From NCBI GenBank assembly GCA_007753675.1, contig CP036432.1, forward strand, positions 8,372,233-8,436,232: 64,000 nucleotides of DNA, given 5' to 3'. Source of the DNA: Stieleria magnilauensis. GTDB taxonomy: Bacteria; Planctomycetota; Planctomycetia; Pirellulales; Pirellulaceae. Within the stretch, counting starts at the first letter, position 1. Each line of letters begins with the position of its first letter. The notes under the pieces were generated by a model that worked only from the letters and a program-made list of their open reading frames with translations, ran no database searches and was not told the origin of the DNA. Made by a program: the position numbers and the translations under genes. Below are positions 1 through 9,315 of the stretch, in pieces.

Positions 1-1
1 G

Positions 2-880
2 CTCGCCGACGACGCGGCGGCTCAGTCGTTGCAGGTCCTGGAGCTTGTTCTGGAAGAAGACCAGGCCAATGCCGACGTCCATTTCTTGCGCGGTCGCGCG
101 CTGTTGGAAGTCGGTCTCGAAGACGACGCCGCGAAAAGCTTTCAGCGTGCGATCGATGAAGACATTTGTCCCTTGCGGGCGACCACGCCGATCAAGCAGA
201 TCCTACGCGAGTTCCTGGCGGAAAGCTCGGTCATTCCGGTCGACTTCGAATCCCATCTGGCGGCTCTGTCGCAGCGCGAACAGGGGCACGTCTGTTTCGG
301 TGCCGAGTCGTTTTTGGATCATGTCCACCCGACGGTGGAGGTGCACGGCGAAATCGCGTTGGCGATCCTTCACTCGCTCGCCGACCAGGCGGTCGTGCCC
401 ACGAAGCCGACCGCTCAGCAAATCGTCGCAGCGACGGGAGTCGTGGAGAGCAACATTGATCTGCGGACCCAATCGGTCGCGTTTCGAAATTTGGCCAAAC
501 TGACCCATTGGGCGGGGAAATTTGAGGAGGCTCGGAGAAACGCCGACGACGCCCTGCGGCTGCTGCCGTTGGACTTGGAGAGTCGGTACATCGTGGCGGA
601 CTGTCTGGTCCACGAGGGACAAATCGACGCCGCGATCGAGCAGTACACGGAATTGTTCAAAATCGGAAACTTCGATCGAGCTTGTCGTCCGTTTGGTGAG
701 CTTTTGGCCATGCAAGGCCACACCGAGGCGGCGAAGGGGTATTTGATGCAAGCCGTCTTCGTCAGTCAGGGGCTGCGGCAAGCGTCGGCCTACGAGTCAC
801 TGGGCCGCTTGCACGAGTCCCTCGGCGAGAATGAGCTGGCCGCAGAATGCTTTGAAAAAGCGGCTCAATTGCGTCAGTAG
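2..880 (+). CDS. TPR-repeat protein, C-terminal part (5' end outside window)
   Basis: The reading frame is open from the first bases of the window, so this is the 3' part of a longer gene; the first in-frame start-like codon inside the window (TTG at 29) is probably not the real start. The visible 290 or so residues are alternating amphipathic helices with tetratricopeptide character: an LLEVGLEDDAAKSFQRAI-like unit near the start and units such as WAGKFEEARRNADDALRLLP and LHESLGENELAAECFEKA later. TPR arrays act as protein-protein scaffolds; no catalytic domain is visible in this part. The gene ends cleanly with TAG at 878-880 and is followed by a long non-coding gap, so it is the last gene of its unit. 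An upstream domain (for example a kinase) cannot be excluded. Confidence 0.85.
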   Translation, partial: LADDAAAQSLQVLELVLEEDQANADVHFLRGRALLEVGLEDDAAKSFQRAIDEDICPLRATTPIKQILREFLAESSVIPVDFESHLAALSQREQGHVCFGAESFLDHVHPTVEVHGEIALAILHSLADQAVVPTKPTAQQIVAATGVVESNIDLRTQSVAFRNLAKLTHWAGKFEEARRNADDALRLLPLDLESRYIVADCLVHEGQIDAAIEQYTELFKIGNFDRACRPFGELLAMQGHTEAAKGYLMQAVFVSQGLRQASAYESLGRLHESLGENELAAECFEKAAQLRQ

Positions 881-1459
881 CGAGAGAGGTGGGGTCCGCT
901 TCCAGCCCGTCGGTTTGGTGAGCCGACTGCGCTGCCCCATTGCCGCTTACTTGGACACCACATGGGGTGCTTTTTGTTAGCGGCAGGGCGCGAGCCCTCC
1001 GGTCTTTCAAGGTCAAACCCAACGGTTCGCGCCAGCCCGAGCGGCGGCACCACCGGACACTTGGACAGTGATCAAGGCCCCAATCTGGCCGATTTTCCGA
1101 CGCATTTTCCCGGTAAATCAATGGCGTTTTGCGGCTCCTCGCGGGTCAGCCATTGTGTAGGGGTTGCCGCCACGTCACACTGGACGAGCCGGGACGACTG
1201 CGCTTGCAAACGGCTCGATCGCAATTTGCGATTTTGAGCAACGTACTCCCGCCAGCTGGGAAAGGCTCGCCCGCGGTAGCCGCCTTTCCCCGCTTAACTG
1301 TTTAACCACCGCCAAACGATTTGGACGACTGCGCCAGCGTGTTCGCTCGGCACAGTGACTCCGAAGCAACTTTTTCGGTTCGCGGATGCGTCCGCAGTCG
1401 GAGCGATCCAATCCGATCGCTCACCACCGATCACCCTTTTGTATAGATACAAACAGCCC
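881..1459. other. Intergenic region without a supported gene
   Basis: About 580 bases with no convincing coding frame. A GC-rich stretch around 978-1050 (core GGGCGCGAGCCCTCCGG, itself partly palindromic) has the look of a dispersed planctomycete intergenic repeat. The promoter of the downstream folE2-like gene should lie in the last 100-200 bases, but no clear sigma-70 boxes can be named. Confidence 0.4.
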
Positions 1460-2284
1460 ATGACCGAAGCTTCCATCACCGCGACCCCGTTGCCCGACAT
1501 CCAATCGACCGGCGACGGACGAAAGGTCGCGATCAATAAAGTCGGCGTGACCAACGTGCGGTACCCCATCTCCTTGCGGACGCCGGGCAAAGGAAAAGGC
1601 AACGAGTTCATTCACACCGTCGCGACGATCAACATGTTTGTTTCGCTGCCGCACGATGTGAAGGGAACCCACATGTCGCGGTTCCTGGAGGTGCTCAACG
1701 AATACCACGAAGAACTCAGCAGCGACGCGTTGCCGTTGGTGGCCAATCGGATGAAGGAGAAACTGGAATCCCAGGACGCCTACCTGGAACTCAGCTTTCC
1801 TTACTTCGTCGACAAAAAAGCCCCCGTCAGCGGCCAGTCCGGAAAGCTGGACTTTGACGTCGCCTTTGAATTGGCCAGCAACGGAACCGATGACTTCGTG
1901 ATGACGTTGAAGATCCCGGCGACCAGCCTGTGCCCCTGTTCCAAGGAGATCTCAGACTACGGCGCCCACAACCAACGCTGTGACATGACGGTCAAAGTCC
2001 GAATGGCCGAAGGCGTCCACTTGTGGATCGAAGAACTGTTCGGGATCGTCGAACAATGTGCTTCGACACAGGTGTTCAGCGTGTTGAAACGACCCGACGA
2101 AAAATGGGTCACCGAACGAGCTTACGAGAACCCCAAGTTCGTCGAAGACATCGTGCGTGACTTGGCCGTTGCCCTCAACAACGACGACCGGATCGTCTGG
2201 TACCAGTGCAGCAGCGAAAACTACGAATCGATCCACAATCACAATGCGTACGCATTCATCGAATGCGATAAACGCGAAGAGTGA
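1460..2284 (+). CDS. folE2: GTP cyclohydrolase FolE2 (type IB)
   Basis: A 274-residue protein matching the GCYH-IB/FolE2 family (usual length about 260-300), which converts GTP to 7,8-dihydroneopterin triphosphate at the entry to folate and, in some bacteria, queuosine synthesis. Visible signatures are an N-terminal GVTNVRYPI segment, the conserved LCPCSKE motif carrying the catalytic cysteine, the adjacent YGAHNQR segment, and a C-terminal YENPKFVEDIVRD helix. The ATG at 1460 (MTEASIT) is preferred over an in-frame start at 1355: the 35 extra residues look non-conserved and the family normally begins near MPDIQ-type sequence. FolE2 is a metal-flexible alternative to FolE; whether this genome also has folE cannot be seen. 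The gene stands alone, with 105 bases to the next gene. Confidence 0.93.
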   Translation: MTEASITATPLPDIQSTGDGRKVAINKVGVTNVRYPISLRTPGKGKGNEFIHTVATINMFVSLPHDVKGTHMSRFLEVLNEYHEELSSDALPLVANRMKEKLESQDAYLELSFPYFVDKKAPVSGQSGKLDFDVAFELASNGTDDFVMTLKIPATSLCPCSKEISDYGAHNQRCDMTVKVRMAEGVHLWIEELFGIVEQCASTQVFSVLKRPDEKWVTERAYENPKFVEDIVRDLAVALNNDDRIVWYQCSSENYESIHNHNAYAFIECDKREE

Positions 2285-2389
2285 TCGTTTCGCGACCCGC
2301 CATCGAACACTGCAATCGGCTTCCAGCCTGTCGGTCGCGGGTCGGTTAGAATGGTCGGCTGCTGTCCCTCGCCTCCCGCTCAGCCGACC

Positions 2390-3229
2390 ATGTCCTCCAA
2401 ACTGATCCTTAGCGAACGAGCGATCGTCGAAACGGTCGCGGCGCTGCACCAACGCATTTCCGATCGCTTTCCCCGCAGTGGACTGTCCGATCTGTGCACC
2501 CAGTTGCTTGAGGTCGCCGAAAAGTCAGCCGTTCGGGCACAGGGGATTGGCGAGTCGGTCTGGTGGATTCGTATTTGCGGCTATGTGCTGGCCATCATGG
2601 TGATGGTGCTGGTCGGTTCGATGATTTGGTTCGTCACCCACTCGGTCCGATTCAAAGATGAAGCGATCGGCTGGACCGATCTGATCGGAATGTTCGACGC
2701 GGGCGGAAACACGCTGATCGTGCTGGGCGCGACGCTCTACTTTCTGACAAGTCTGGAAATTCGCATCAAGCGTCGCCGCGCCTTGGTGGCCGTGCATGAA
2801 TTGCGATCGATCGCACACGTCGTGGACATGCACCAGTTGACCAAAGATCCCGAACGGATGCTGGAACGTTATCGTCAAACCGACCATTCGCCAGCCGAAG
2901 CGATGAGCCCGTTGGAGCTGAACCGCTACCTGGACTACTGCACCGAAATGCTGTCCCTGATCGGCAAGATCGCAGCGCTCTATGTCCAGCGATTCAATGA
3001 TTCCGCATCCGTCGCCGCAGTCAGCGAAGTCGAACAGCTGACGACGGGACTGTCGCGAAAGATCTGGCAGAAGATCGTGTTGCTGAGCGAAATCACCGAA
3101 TTCCAGACGCGACACATTCGGATGGATCCGCCTGCAACCAAATCGGCGATTGTCGATCCGGAACCAGATCCGGACCAAGGCGACGACGATTCCCAACGAC
3201 CGCCGGATGACGGCGGATCGAATCGGTGA
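2390..3229 (+). CDS. Membrane protein of unknown function, two TM segments
   Basis: A 279-residue protein read from the ATG at 2390 (MSSKLILSER); an in-frame ATG at 2351 would add a proline- and cysteine-rich leader that looks non-coding. Two hydrophobic segments are visible, around residues 62-84 (YVLAIMVMVLVGSMIWFV) and 103-120 (LIVLGATLYFLTSLEI), followed by a cytoplasmic-looking helical region with basic RIKRRRALVAVHELR and a proline/aspartate-rich C-tail. The layout (long helix, two TMs, long helical domain ending near residue 255) resembles planctomycete conserved hypotheticals. No enzyme motif is visible and the neighbours give no functional hint. Confidence 0.75.
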   Translation: MSSKLILSERAIVETVAALHQRISDRFPRSGLSDLCTQLLEVAEKSAVRAQGIGESVWWIRICGYVLAIMVMVLVGSMIWFVTHSVRFKDEAIGWTDLIGMFDAGGNTLIVLGATLYFLTSLEIRIKRRRALVAVHELRSIAHVVDMHQLTKDPERMLERYRQTDHSPAEAMSPLELNRYLDYCTEMLSLIGKIAALYVQRFNDSASVAAVSEVEQLTTGLSRKIWQKIVLLSEITEFQTRHIRMDPPATKSAIVDPEPDPDQGDDDSQRPPDDGGSNR

Positions 3230-3353
3230 TTACCAACTGACGTCAGCCGGGTCACGCACGTTCGCGCCCCCCGATCTTTAGCCGTTGCGGAAAGCAGGTA
3301 AGAAGATTTCGGAGGTAAGAAAATGATGAAGGACTCCATCAACTCGATCGAGC

Positions 3354-3403
3354 CAATCTTCCTACCCCAGAAATCTTCCTACCCCAAAATCTTCCTACCC
3401 CTC
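3354..3403. repeat. Short tandem repeat, about 16-bp unit
   Basis: Three near-identical units with core ATCTTCCTACCCC follow one another about 16-17 bases apart in the gap before the 3610 gene. A related GGTAAGAAGATTTCGG-type motif lies just upstream around 3297-3320 in the opposite sense. The role is unknown; it may be part of a dispersed intergenic repeat. Confidence 0.7.
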
Positions 3404-3609
3404 CACCCAGCCACCGTGCCCTGCCGAATCGCACCCCACACCTGGCTGACTCATTCAACGAAATCACAAAAACGCGTCTGCAGGCCACAACCGGCTGCCC
3501 TCCAATTCCTCCGCATCCTCGAACACCCCGCGAAAAACAGACGTCCGGCAAACCGACTCGGGTATAATCGTCAGTCCAGCCCTCCCCGCCTGTCCCACCT
3601 GATACCGTC

Positions 3610-6600
3610 ATGCTGCGACTGATTCGCTTCTGTTTCCCGATCATCCTCTTGGGTCTGACGATCCAGTGGGCGTCGACCGACACCGCCTTCGCCGACGAGC
3701 CGCTTCAGTTCAATCGCGACATCCGCCCGATCCTGTCGGAAAACTGTTACCACTGTCACGGTCCCGATGCTTCCGCTCGACAAGCCGAGTTGCGGTTGGA
3801 CACCGAAGAAGGGGCGAAGGAATGGGCCGTCGTTGCAGGGGATGCCGAGTCCAGTGAGTTGGTGGCGAGGATCTTGAGCGACGATCCCGAGGCGTTGATG
3901 CCTCCGGCGGACAGCGAACGCGCGTTGACGGACAAACAAAAACAATTGATTCGCCGCTGGGTCAATGAAGGCGCCTCCTACCAGGCCCACTGGTCCTTTC
4001 AAACGCCGCTCGCCCGCCCCGTGCCCGTGGTGGCCAGCGACCGGGCCGTCAACCCGATCGATCACTTCGTTCATCACCGACTGCAACAACATTCGCTTCC
4101 ACTCGCACCGGCCGCCGACAAAGAAACGTTGCTGCGCAGAATCACGTTCGACCTGATCGGGCTGCCGCCGACGATTGCCGAACTCGATGACTTCCTGGCC
4201 GACACCTCCACCGGAGCCATCGAAACAGTGATCGACCGGCTGTTGGCTGATCCTCGCTACGGCGAACGGATGGCCGCCGATTGGTTGGACGTGGCGCGGT
4301 ACAGCGACACGTACGGCTACCAGGTCGATCGCGATCGCTTCGTGTGGCCCTACCGTGATTGGGTAGTCGATGCGTTCAATCGCAATCTTGGCTACGACCA
4401 ATTCCTTCGCCAACAGCTCGCCGGTGATTTGTTGCCCGACGCGTCACGCGATCAGATCCTGGCGACGACCTTCAATCGCCTGCATCCGCAAAAGGTCGAA
4501 GGCGGCAGCGTTCCGGAAGAGTTTCGGATCGAGTACGTCGCTGACCGAGCCCAGACCGTCGGAACCGCGTTCCTGGGGTTGACGATGGAGTGCTGTCGAT
4601 GCCACTCGCACAAGTACGATCCGATCACGCAAACCGAGTACTACCAGCTCTCCGCGTTCTTCGCCAACATCGACGAAGCCGGCTTGTACTCCTTTTTCAC
4701 GCCGTCGATTCCGACGCCGACACTGCCTCTGCCCAGCGATGCCCAAGCGATTCGTTTGTCACAACTGGAACGGGAGATCGATTCACATCTGGCACGCTAT
4801 CGCAAAGCCTGTAAAAAAGACATCGACATCCAGGCCTATCGCGATCTGCTGGAAACAAACGCTGCGCCGGCGGATGCGCCCGAAACGGCGGCGTCTGGCG
4901 AATCGAACAGCGAGGGCAACGTTGCAACCGATCCGGTCGATCGGCTGTATTCCACGTCCCTGTATGCCACGCCGATCGAATCGCTGGACTTTGAATCGCC
5001 ACCGTCGGCGCCCAATCAATCGGCGCCCAATCAATCGGTGCCGGGAATCGCAGGCAACGCCGTTCGCTTGACCGGCGATGACGTCGTCAATCTCAAGACT
5101 GGGAATTTCCGTCGCGACCAACCGTTCTCGGTTTCGTTGTGGATCAAGACGCCAAATGTCAAAGACCGCGCCGTCATTTTCCATCGTTCCCGCGCTTGGA
5201 CCGACGCCGCCAGCCGCGGCTATCAGTTGTTGATCGAAGACGGACACCTGAGTTGGTCCTTGATCCATTTCTGGCCCGGCAACGCGATTCGCATCCGCAC
5301 TCCCGATCCCATTCCCGTCGATCAATGGGTTCACGTCGTCGTCACCAACGACGGCTCCAGTTCGGCGGACGGGTTGTCGATCGCCATCGACGGGCAACGT
5401 GTTCCGGCCGTGACGGTGCGTGACCATTTGACCAAACAGATCACCGGAGGCGGTGGCGACCACCTGGCGATCGGGCAACGCTTTCGCGATCGCGGATTCA
5501 CGTCCGGCGAAGTCGATTCGTTTCACGTGTTCGATTGTGAATTGACCGACCTGGAGATCCAGCGTCTCGCCGAGCCCGACGAAACGTTGACTTGGGTCCA
5601 CTCGGCATCTCAGGACTGGACGCCAGCGCAACGGCAAATTGTGTCCGACCATCTGCTGCGGCGACACGACACCGAACTGGCACAACACCGCGAGAAACTC
5701 GGGCAAGCCAGACGCGCATCTTGCCAGTTGCAGGATCAGATTCAAGAGATCATGGTGATGAAAGAGGCACCGGGGATCCGCACCACGTACCGATTGGAAC
5801 GCGGAGCCTACGACGCGCCGGCCGAAGCGGTCACGCCCGGCACCCCCAAGGCGATCCTGGGCTTGGACGATTCCACGCGAAAGGACCGATTGGGGCTGGC
5901 GGATTGGATGCTGCGCCCCGACCATCCGCTGACCAGTCGCGTCGCCGTCAATCGATTTTGGCAGCTCTGTTTCGGTGTCGGTTTGGTTCGAACTCCCGAA
6001 GATTTTGGCAGCCAAGGCGAACCGCCCACGCACCCGGAATTGCTGGATTGGTTGGCGATCGATTTCGTCAACAGCGGGTGGGACATCAAACGCATGATCA
6101 AACAAATCATGATGTCGGCGACCTACCAGGCAGCCAGCGAGCACCCGGATCCGGCGGTTTGGAATCACGATCCCGAAAACCGATGGCTGTCCCGCCACAA
6201 CGCCTACCGGCTTCCCGCCGAGATGTTGCGCGACCAAGCCCTGGCACTCTCGGGACAATTGGTTTCCAAACTCGGCGGCCCGCCTGTCAAACCCTATGAA
6301 GTCGAAGCGTCGTTCAAACCTTCCAAACGCGATTCGGGCGAAGGCCTTTATCGCCGCAGCATCTACACCTATTGGAAACGTACGGGACCGGCGCCGGCGA
6401 TGATGACCCTGGACGCTGCCAAACGTGATGTCTGTCGCGTCCGGCGTGAACGAACCTCGTCGCCGCTGCAAGCGTTCGTGTTGCTCAACGGTCCCCAGTA
6501 CGTCGAATCGGCACGCGTCTTGGCCTTTCGTTTGATCACCGAACAGGGTGACGATTCCGACGCCGTGCTGTTGGCTGCCTTTCGGACGTTGACCAGCCGT

Positions 6601-6822
6601 CATCCGACCGATGCGGAAACCCAGGTCGTCAACGAGCTGTACTCCGACCAGCTCGCCTATTTCCGCCGGCATCCCGACCGCGCCAACGAATACTTGTCGG
6701 TCGGGGAGATCAAGTTTGACAAACACGACAGCGTCCCGTCATCCGACCAAGCCGCGTTCGCCGCGACCGCTGTTGTCATCGGGACCCTCATGAACTACGA
6801 CGAAAGCGTGATGAAACGATGA
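3610..6822 (+). CDS. Secreted cytochrome-like/DUF1549/LamG/DUF1553 protein
   Basis: A 1070-residue planctomycete signature protein. An N-terminal signal peptide (residues 1 to about 28, ending TAFA) is followed by a Planctomycete cytochrome C domain with a haem-binding-type CYHCH motif near residue 46, DUF1549 (about 150-370), a LamG/concanavalin-like insert (about 485-650), and DUF1553 (about 760-1030; hallmark NRFWQLCFGVGLVRTPEDFG). Such proteins are expanded in Planctomycetes, are usually paired with DUF1501 proteins, and are presumed to act outside the cytoplasm, probably in polysaccharide or redox metabolism; the reaction is unknown. The gene overlaps the DUF1501 gene by 4 bases (ATGA), so the two are translationally coupled. 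The LamG insert suggests carbohydrate binding (inference). Confidence 0.93.
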   Translation: MLRLIRFCFPIILLGLTIQWASTDTAFADEPLQFNRDIRPILSENCYHCHGPDASARQAELRLDTEEGAKEWAVVAGDAESSELVARILSDDPEALMPPADSERALTDKQKQLIRRWVNEGASYQAHWSFQTPLARPVPVVASDRAVNPIDHFVHHRLQQHSLPLAPAADKETLLRRITFDLIGLPPTIAELDDFLADTSTGAIETVIDRLLADPRYGERMAADWLDVARYSDTYGYQVDRDRFVWPYRDWVVDAFNRNLGYDQFLRQQLAGDLLPDASRDQILATTFNRLHPQKVEGGSVPEEFRIEYVADRAQTVGTAFLGLTMECCRCHSHKYDPITQTEYYQLSAFFANIDEAGLYSFFTPSIPTPTLPLPSDAQAIRLSQLEREIDSHLARYRKACKKDIDIQAYRDLLETNAAPADAPETAASGESNSEGNVATDPVDRLYSTSLYATPIESLDFESPPSAPNQSAPNQSVPGIAGNAVRLTGDDVVNLKTGNFRRDQPFSVSLWIKTPNVKDRAVIFHRSRAWTDAASRGYQLLIEDGHLSWSLIHFWPGNAIRIRTPDPIPVDQWVHVVVTNDGSSSADGLSIAIDGQRVPAVTVRDHLTKQITGGGGDHLAIGQRFRDRGFTSGEVDSFHVFDCELTDLEIQRLAEPDETLTWVHSASQDWTPAQRQIVSDHLLRRHDTELAQHREKLGQARRASCQLQDQIQEIMVMKEAPGIRTTYRLERGAYDAPAEAVTPGTPKAILGLDDSTRKDRLGLADWMLRPDHPLTSRVAVNRFWQLCFGVGLVRTPEDFGSQGEPPTHPELLDWLAIDFVNSGWDIKRMIKQIMMSATYQAASEHPDPAVWNHDPENRWLSRHNAYRLPAEMLRDQALALSGQLVSKLGGPPVKPYEVEASFKPSKRDSGEGLYRRSIYTYWKRTGPAPAMMTLDAAKRDVCRVRRERTSSPLQAFVLLNGPQYVESARVLAFRLITEQGDDSDAVLLAAFRTLTSRHPTDAETQVVNELYSDQLAYFRRHPDRANEYLSVGEIKFDKHDSVPSSDQAAFAATAVVIGTLMNYDESVMKR

Positions 6823-8291
6823 AAGAAAACTCACCCCTCCATCCGAGTCAAACGTCGATGTTGCGCCGCGAGTTCTTTGCCGCAGGCGGACTGGGAATGG
6901 GCAGTCTGGCGATGGCGGCGATGGCCAGTCGTGATGCGATTGCCGCTCCCGCGACCGACCCGTCGCATCGCGCGTTGGGGTTGCACCTGCCGCAACGCGC
7001 CAAACGGGTCATCTATCTGTTCCAATCGGGTGCGCCGAGCCAATTGGATTTGCTGGACCACAAACCGCTGCTCAACGAACGACATGGAACCGAATTGCCG
7101 GCCTCGGTGCGTGGCGGGCAACGATTGACCGGGATGAGCGGCAATCAATCCAGTTTGCCGCTGGTCGGTTCGCCGTGGAAATTTTCGCGTCACGGTCAGT
7201 CGGGCGCGCAACTCAGTGAACTGATGCCGCACCTGGCTGGCGTGGCGGACGAATTATGCATCGTGCGGTCGATGCACACCGAAGCGATCAACCATGGCCC
7301 TGGCGTCACGTTCGTGCAAACCGGCAGCATGTTCCCCGGGCGTCCCAGCATGGGGGCGTGGCTGGATTATGGACTCGGCCGCGAAAACGACGACCTGCCT
7401 TCGTTCGTCGTCATGGTCACCAAAAACAAGGGCGGCCAGCCACTGGTGTCGCGGCTTTGGGGCAGCGGCTTTTTGCCCAGTCGCCATCAAGGCGTCCGTT
7501 TTCGCAGCGGTAAAGATCCCGTGTTGTACTTGAACAATCCCGAGGGGATCGATCCAGACAGTCGACGCAGTGCCATCGGTGCCCTTTCCAAGTTGCACCA
7601 AATCAAACTGGACCAAACCCACGATCCGTTGGTCCAAGCCAGGATCTCGCAGTACGAACTCGCCTATCGCATGCAATCCAGTATTCCGGATGCGACCAAC
7701 TTGAGCGACGAACCGGAAAGCACGTTCAAGCTGTACGGCGACGACGCAAAGAACCCCGGCACGTTCGCAGCCAACTGTGTCTTGGCTCGGCGGCTGGCCG
7801 AGCGCGGCGTACGGTTCATTCAACTGTATCACCCGGGTTGGGACCACCACGGCGGAATCCAAAACGGCTTGCCCCGGCAATGTCGCGAAACCGATCAACC
7901 CTCCGCGGCACTGCTGGCCGATTTGAAACAACGTGGCATGCTGGACGACACGCTGGTGATTTGGGGCGGTGAATTCGGCCGCACCAACTATTGCCAAGGC
8001 AAACTTTCGCCCAACAGCTTTGGGCGAGACCACCATCCACGGTGCTTCAGCGTTTGGATGGCCGGCGGAGGAATTCGGCCGGGCATGACCTACGGTGCGA
8101 CCGACGAGTTCGGATACAACATCGCCGAGAACCCCGTCCATATCCATGACCTGCAGGCAACGATCCTGCATCAACTGGGCATCGACCACGAACGATTGAC
8201 GTTCAAGTACCAGGGCCGAAACTTCCGCCTGACCGACGTCCACGGCAAGGTCCAACACGCCCTGATCGACCCGATCCCGACCGTGGGATAG
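6819..8291 (+). CDS. DUF1501 family secreted protein
   Basis: A 490-residue DUF1501 protein. The N-terminus has MLRREFFAAGGLGMGSLAMAAMA, a Tat-like or lipoprotein-less export signal with paired arginines before a hydrophobic stretch. The body shows family signatures such as VIYLFQSGAPSQLDLLDHKP near residue 65, a YHPGWDHHGG segment and VIWGGEFGRT, which resemble the alkaline-phosphatase/sulfatase superfamily fold. It overlaps the upstream DUF1549/DUF1553 gene by 4 bases and is followed by a hairpin, so the two form a two-gene operon. DUF1501/DUF1553 pairs are typical of Planctomycetes and Verrucomicrobia; the substrate is unknown. Confidence 0.93.
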   Translation: MKENSPLHPSQTSMLRREFFAAGGLGMGSLAMAAMASRDAIAAPATDPSHRALGLHLPQRAKRVIYLFQSGAPSQLDLLDHKPLLNERHGTELPASVRGGQRLTGMSGNQSSLPLVGSPWKFSRHGQSGAQLSELMPHLAGVADELCIVRSMHTEAINHGPGVTFVQTGSMFPGRPSMGAWLDYGLGRENDDLPSFVVMVTKNKGGQPLVSRLWGSGFLPSRHQGVRFRSGKDPVLYLNNPEGIDPDSRRSAIGALSKLHQIKLDQTHDPLVQARISQYELAYRMQSSIPDATNLSDEPESTFKLYGDDAKNPGTFAANCVLARRLAERGVRFIQLYHPGWDHHGGIQNGLPRQCRETDQPSAALLADLKQRGMLDDTLVIWGGEFGRTNYCQGKLSPNSFGRDHHPRCFSVWMAGGGIRPGMTYGATDEFGYNIAENPVHIHDLQATILHQLGIDHERLTFKYQGRNFRLTDVHGKVQHALIDPIPTVG

Positions 8292-8297
8292 GCAATC

Positions 8298-8314
8298 GTC
8301 ACGCACAGCGTGAC
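8298..8314. terminator. Short hairpin between convergent genes, possible bidirectional terminator
   Basis: Perfect 7-bp inverted repeat GTCACGC-aca-GCGTGAC seven bases after the DUF1501 stop and nine bases before the stop of the minus-strand gene. There is no strong T-tract on either side, so termination is inferred from position. Confidence 0.5.
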
Positions 8315-8322
8315 CAACTTCG

Positions 8323-9294
8323 CTACTTTGTTTCCATCGCTTCACGCAAGGCATCGGCCAACTCGCGCAATTCCGTTTCGGTAAACGCTTTTTTGCCAGC
8401 CAGTCGTGCCGCCCGCTTGGTCCATGCGACGTCGATGCCCGGCGGCAGGTCTTCCAGCGCGAACGCCAATGCCCCCGGCACACCTAAAAAATTAAACTCG
8501 TCGGCGTCGACATGAATCTGACGTGTTTCGTGTGTGTTCCACTTCGTCACACGGATCGGCTGATTGATGATCGCCATCGGATGCTCGTCGTCGCTCGGCG
8601 GGACGAGCAACCAGGTCACCAAGCCGCCTTCGCCGGTGGCTTGATCCAGGTACACCAAATGGCGTGTCAGGTACTTGCGGTGTTGTCCGTTGCGCAGCAT
8701 CACCGATGGCGCATCGAACATCGCCAACGCCGGGCTGTGGGCGATCAACGACACGTCGGCGAGTTGTCGCTCATTGGTCTTCAGCACTTGGCGAGCGATA
8801 AAACCGAGCGGCACGTCCAAATCCGACGCGGTGTCCGAGGAGATGATGATTCGGCCGGCGGGACCTTCGACACTGTAGCCCACACCGATCTGCTTCAGTT
8901 CGTACTGACCCTGTGGCGTCGATTTCTCGACCCGCGCCATGATCGTCAGCGCGCACTTGGTTGCCGCGTCACGGATCGATCCGCTCAGCGAATCGATGTC
9001 GCCGCTGTTGATCTTCGGCGATGCGACCAAAATCTGCCGATTCCATGACACCGGCTCGGATTCATCCGTCACCCGCGTGCCGGGATCGACCACCGCAATC
9101 GGGGTCGGCTGAAACAGCGCGTCGTTCGCCGCCGCGGGACGATGAATTGAAATCAGAGATGATGTGAACCACACCCCGATCAAGGTCCATGTGAAACGCT
9201 GCGCCGGCGAGAGGGGGTGTGGGATCATTCGGCGTCGCGGCGCTGGGCCGTACTGCATCGATTCAACATCCGTTAGAGTGTGAGTTTGTTTCAT
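8323..9294 (-). CDS. Secreted or membrane-anchored hypothetical protein
   Basis: A 323-residue protein of no recognised family, read from the ATG at 9294 (MKQTHTLTD). An in-frame start at 9327 would run into the divergent ABC gene and is less likely. A hydrophobic segment around residues 33-57 (FTWTLIGVWFTSSLISI then AAAN) looks like a signal peptide or anchor. The mature part is mixed beta/alpha with a conserved-looking VTWLLVPPSDDEHPMAIINQP segment and a helical lysine/glutamate-rich tail. It is divergent from the ABC ATPase gene with about 21 bases between the chosen starts, so the two promoters must overlap each other or the coding regions. No functional assignment is possible. Confidence 0.7.
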   Translation of the reverse strand: MKQTHTLTDVESMQYGPAPRRRMIPHPLSPAQRFTWTLIGVWFTSSLISIHRPAAANDALFQPTPIAVVDPGTRVTDESEPVSWNRQILVASPKINSGDIDSLSGSIRDAATKCALTIMARVEKSTPQGQYELKQIGVGYSVEGPAGRIIISSDTASDLDVPLGFIARQVLKTNERQLADVSLIAHSPALAMFDAPSVMLRNGQHRKYLTRHLVYLDQATGEGGLVTWLLVPPSDDEHPMAIINQPIRVTKWNTHETRQIHVDADEFNFLGVPGALAFALEDLPPGIDVAWTKRAARLAGKKAFTETELRELADALREAMETK

Positions 9295-9315
9295 GACCAC
9301 GTCGATCACTTCCAG

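Noticed and set aside
4783..6726. A 647-codon open frame on the minus strand
   Set aside because: It lies antisense to the DUF1549/DUF1553 gene, with no recognisable domain; long antisense frames are common in GC-rich genes.
7254..8483. A 409-codon minus-strand frame
   Set aside because: Antisense to the DUF1501 gene, no domain, overlaps the next gene's 3' end.
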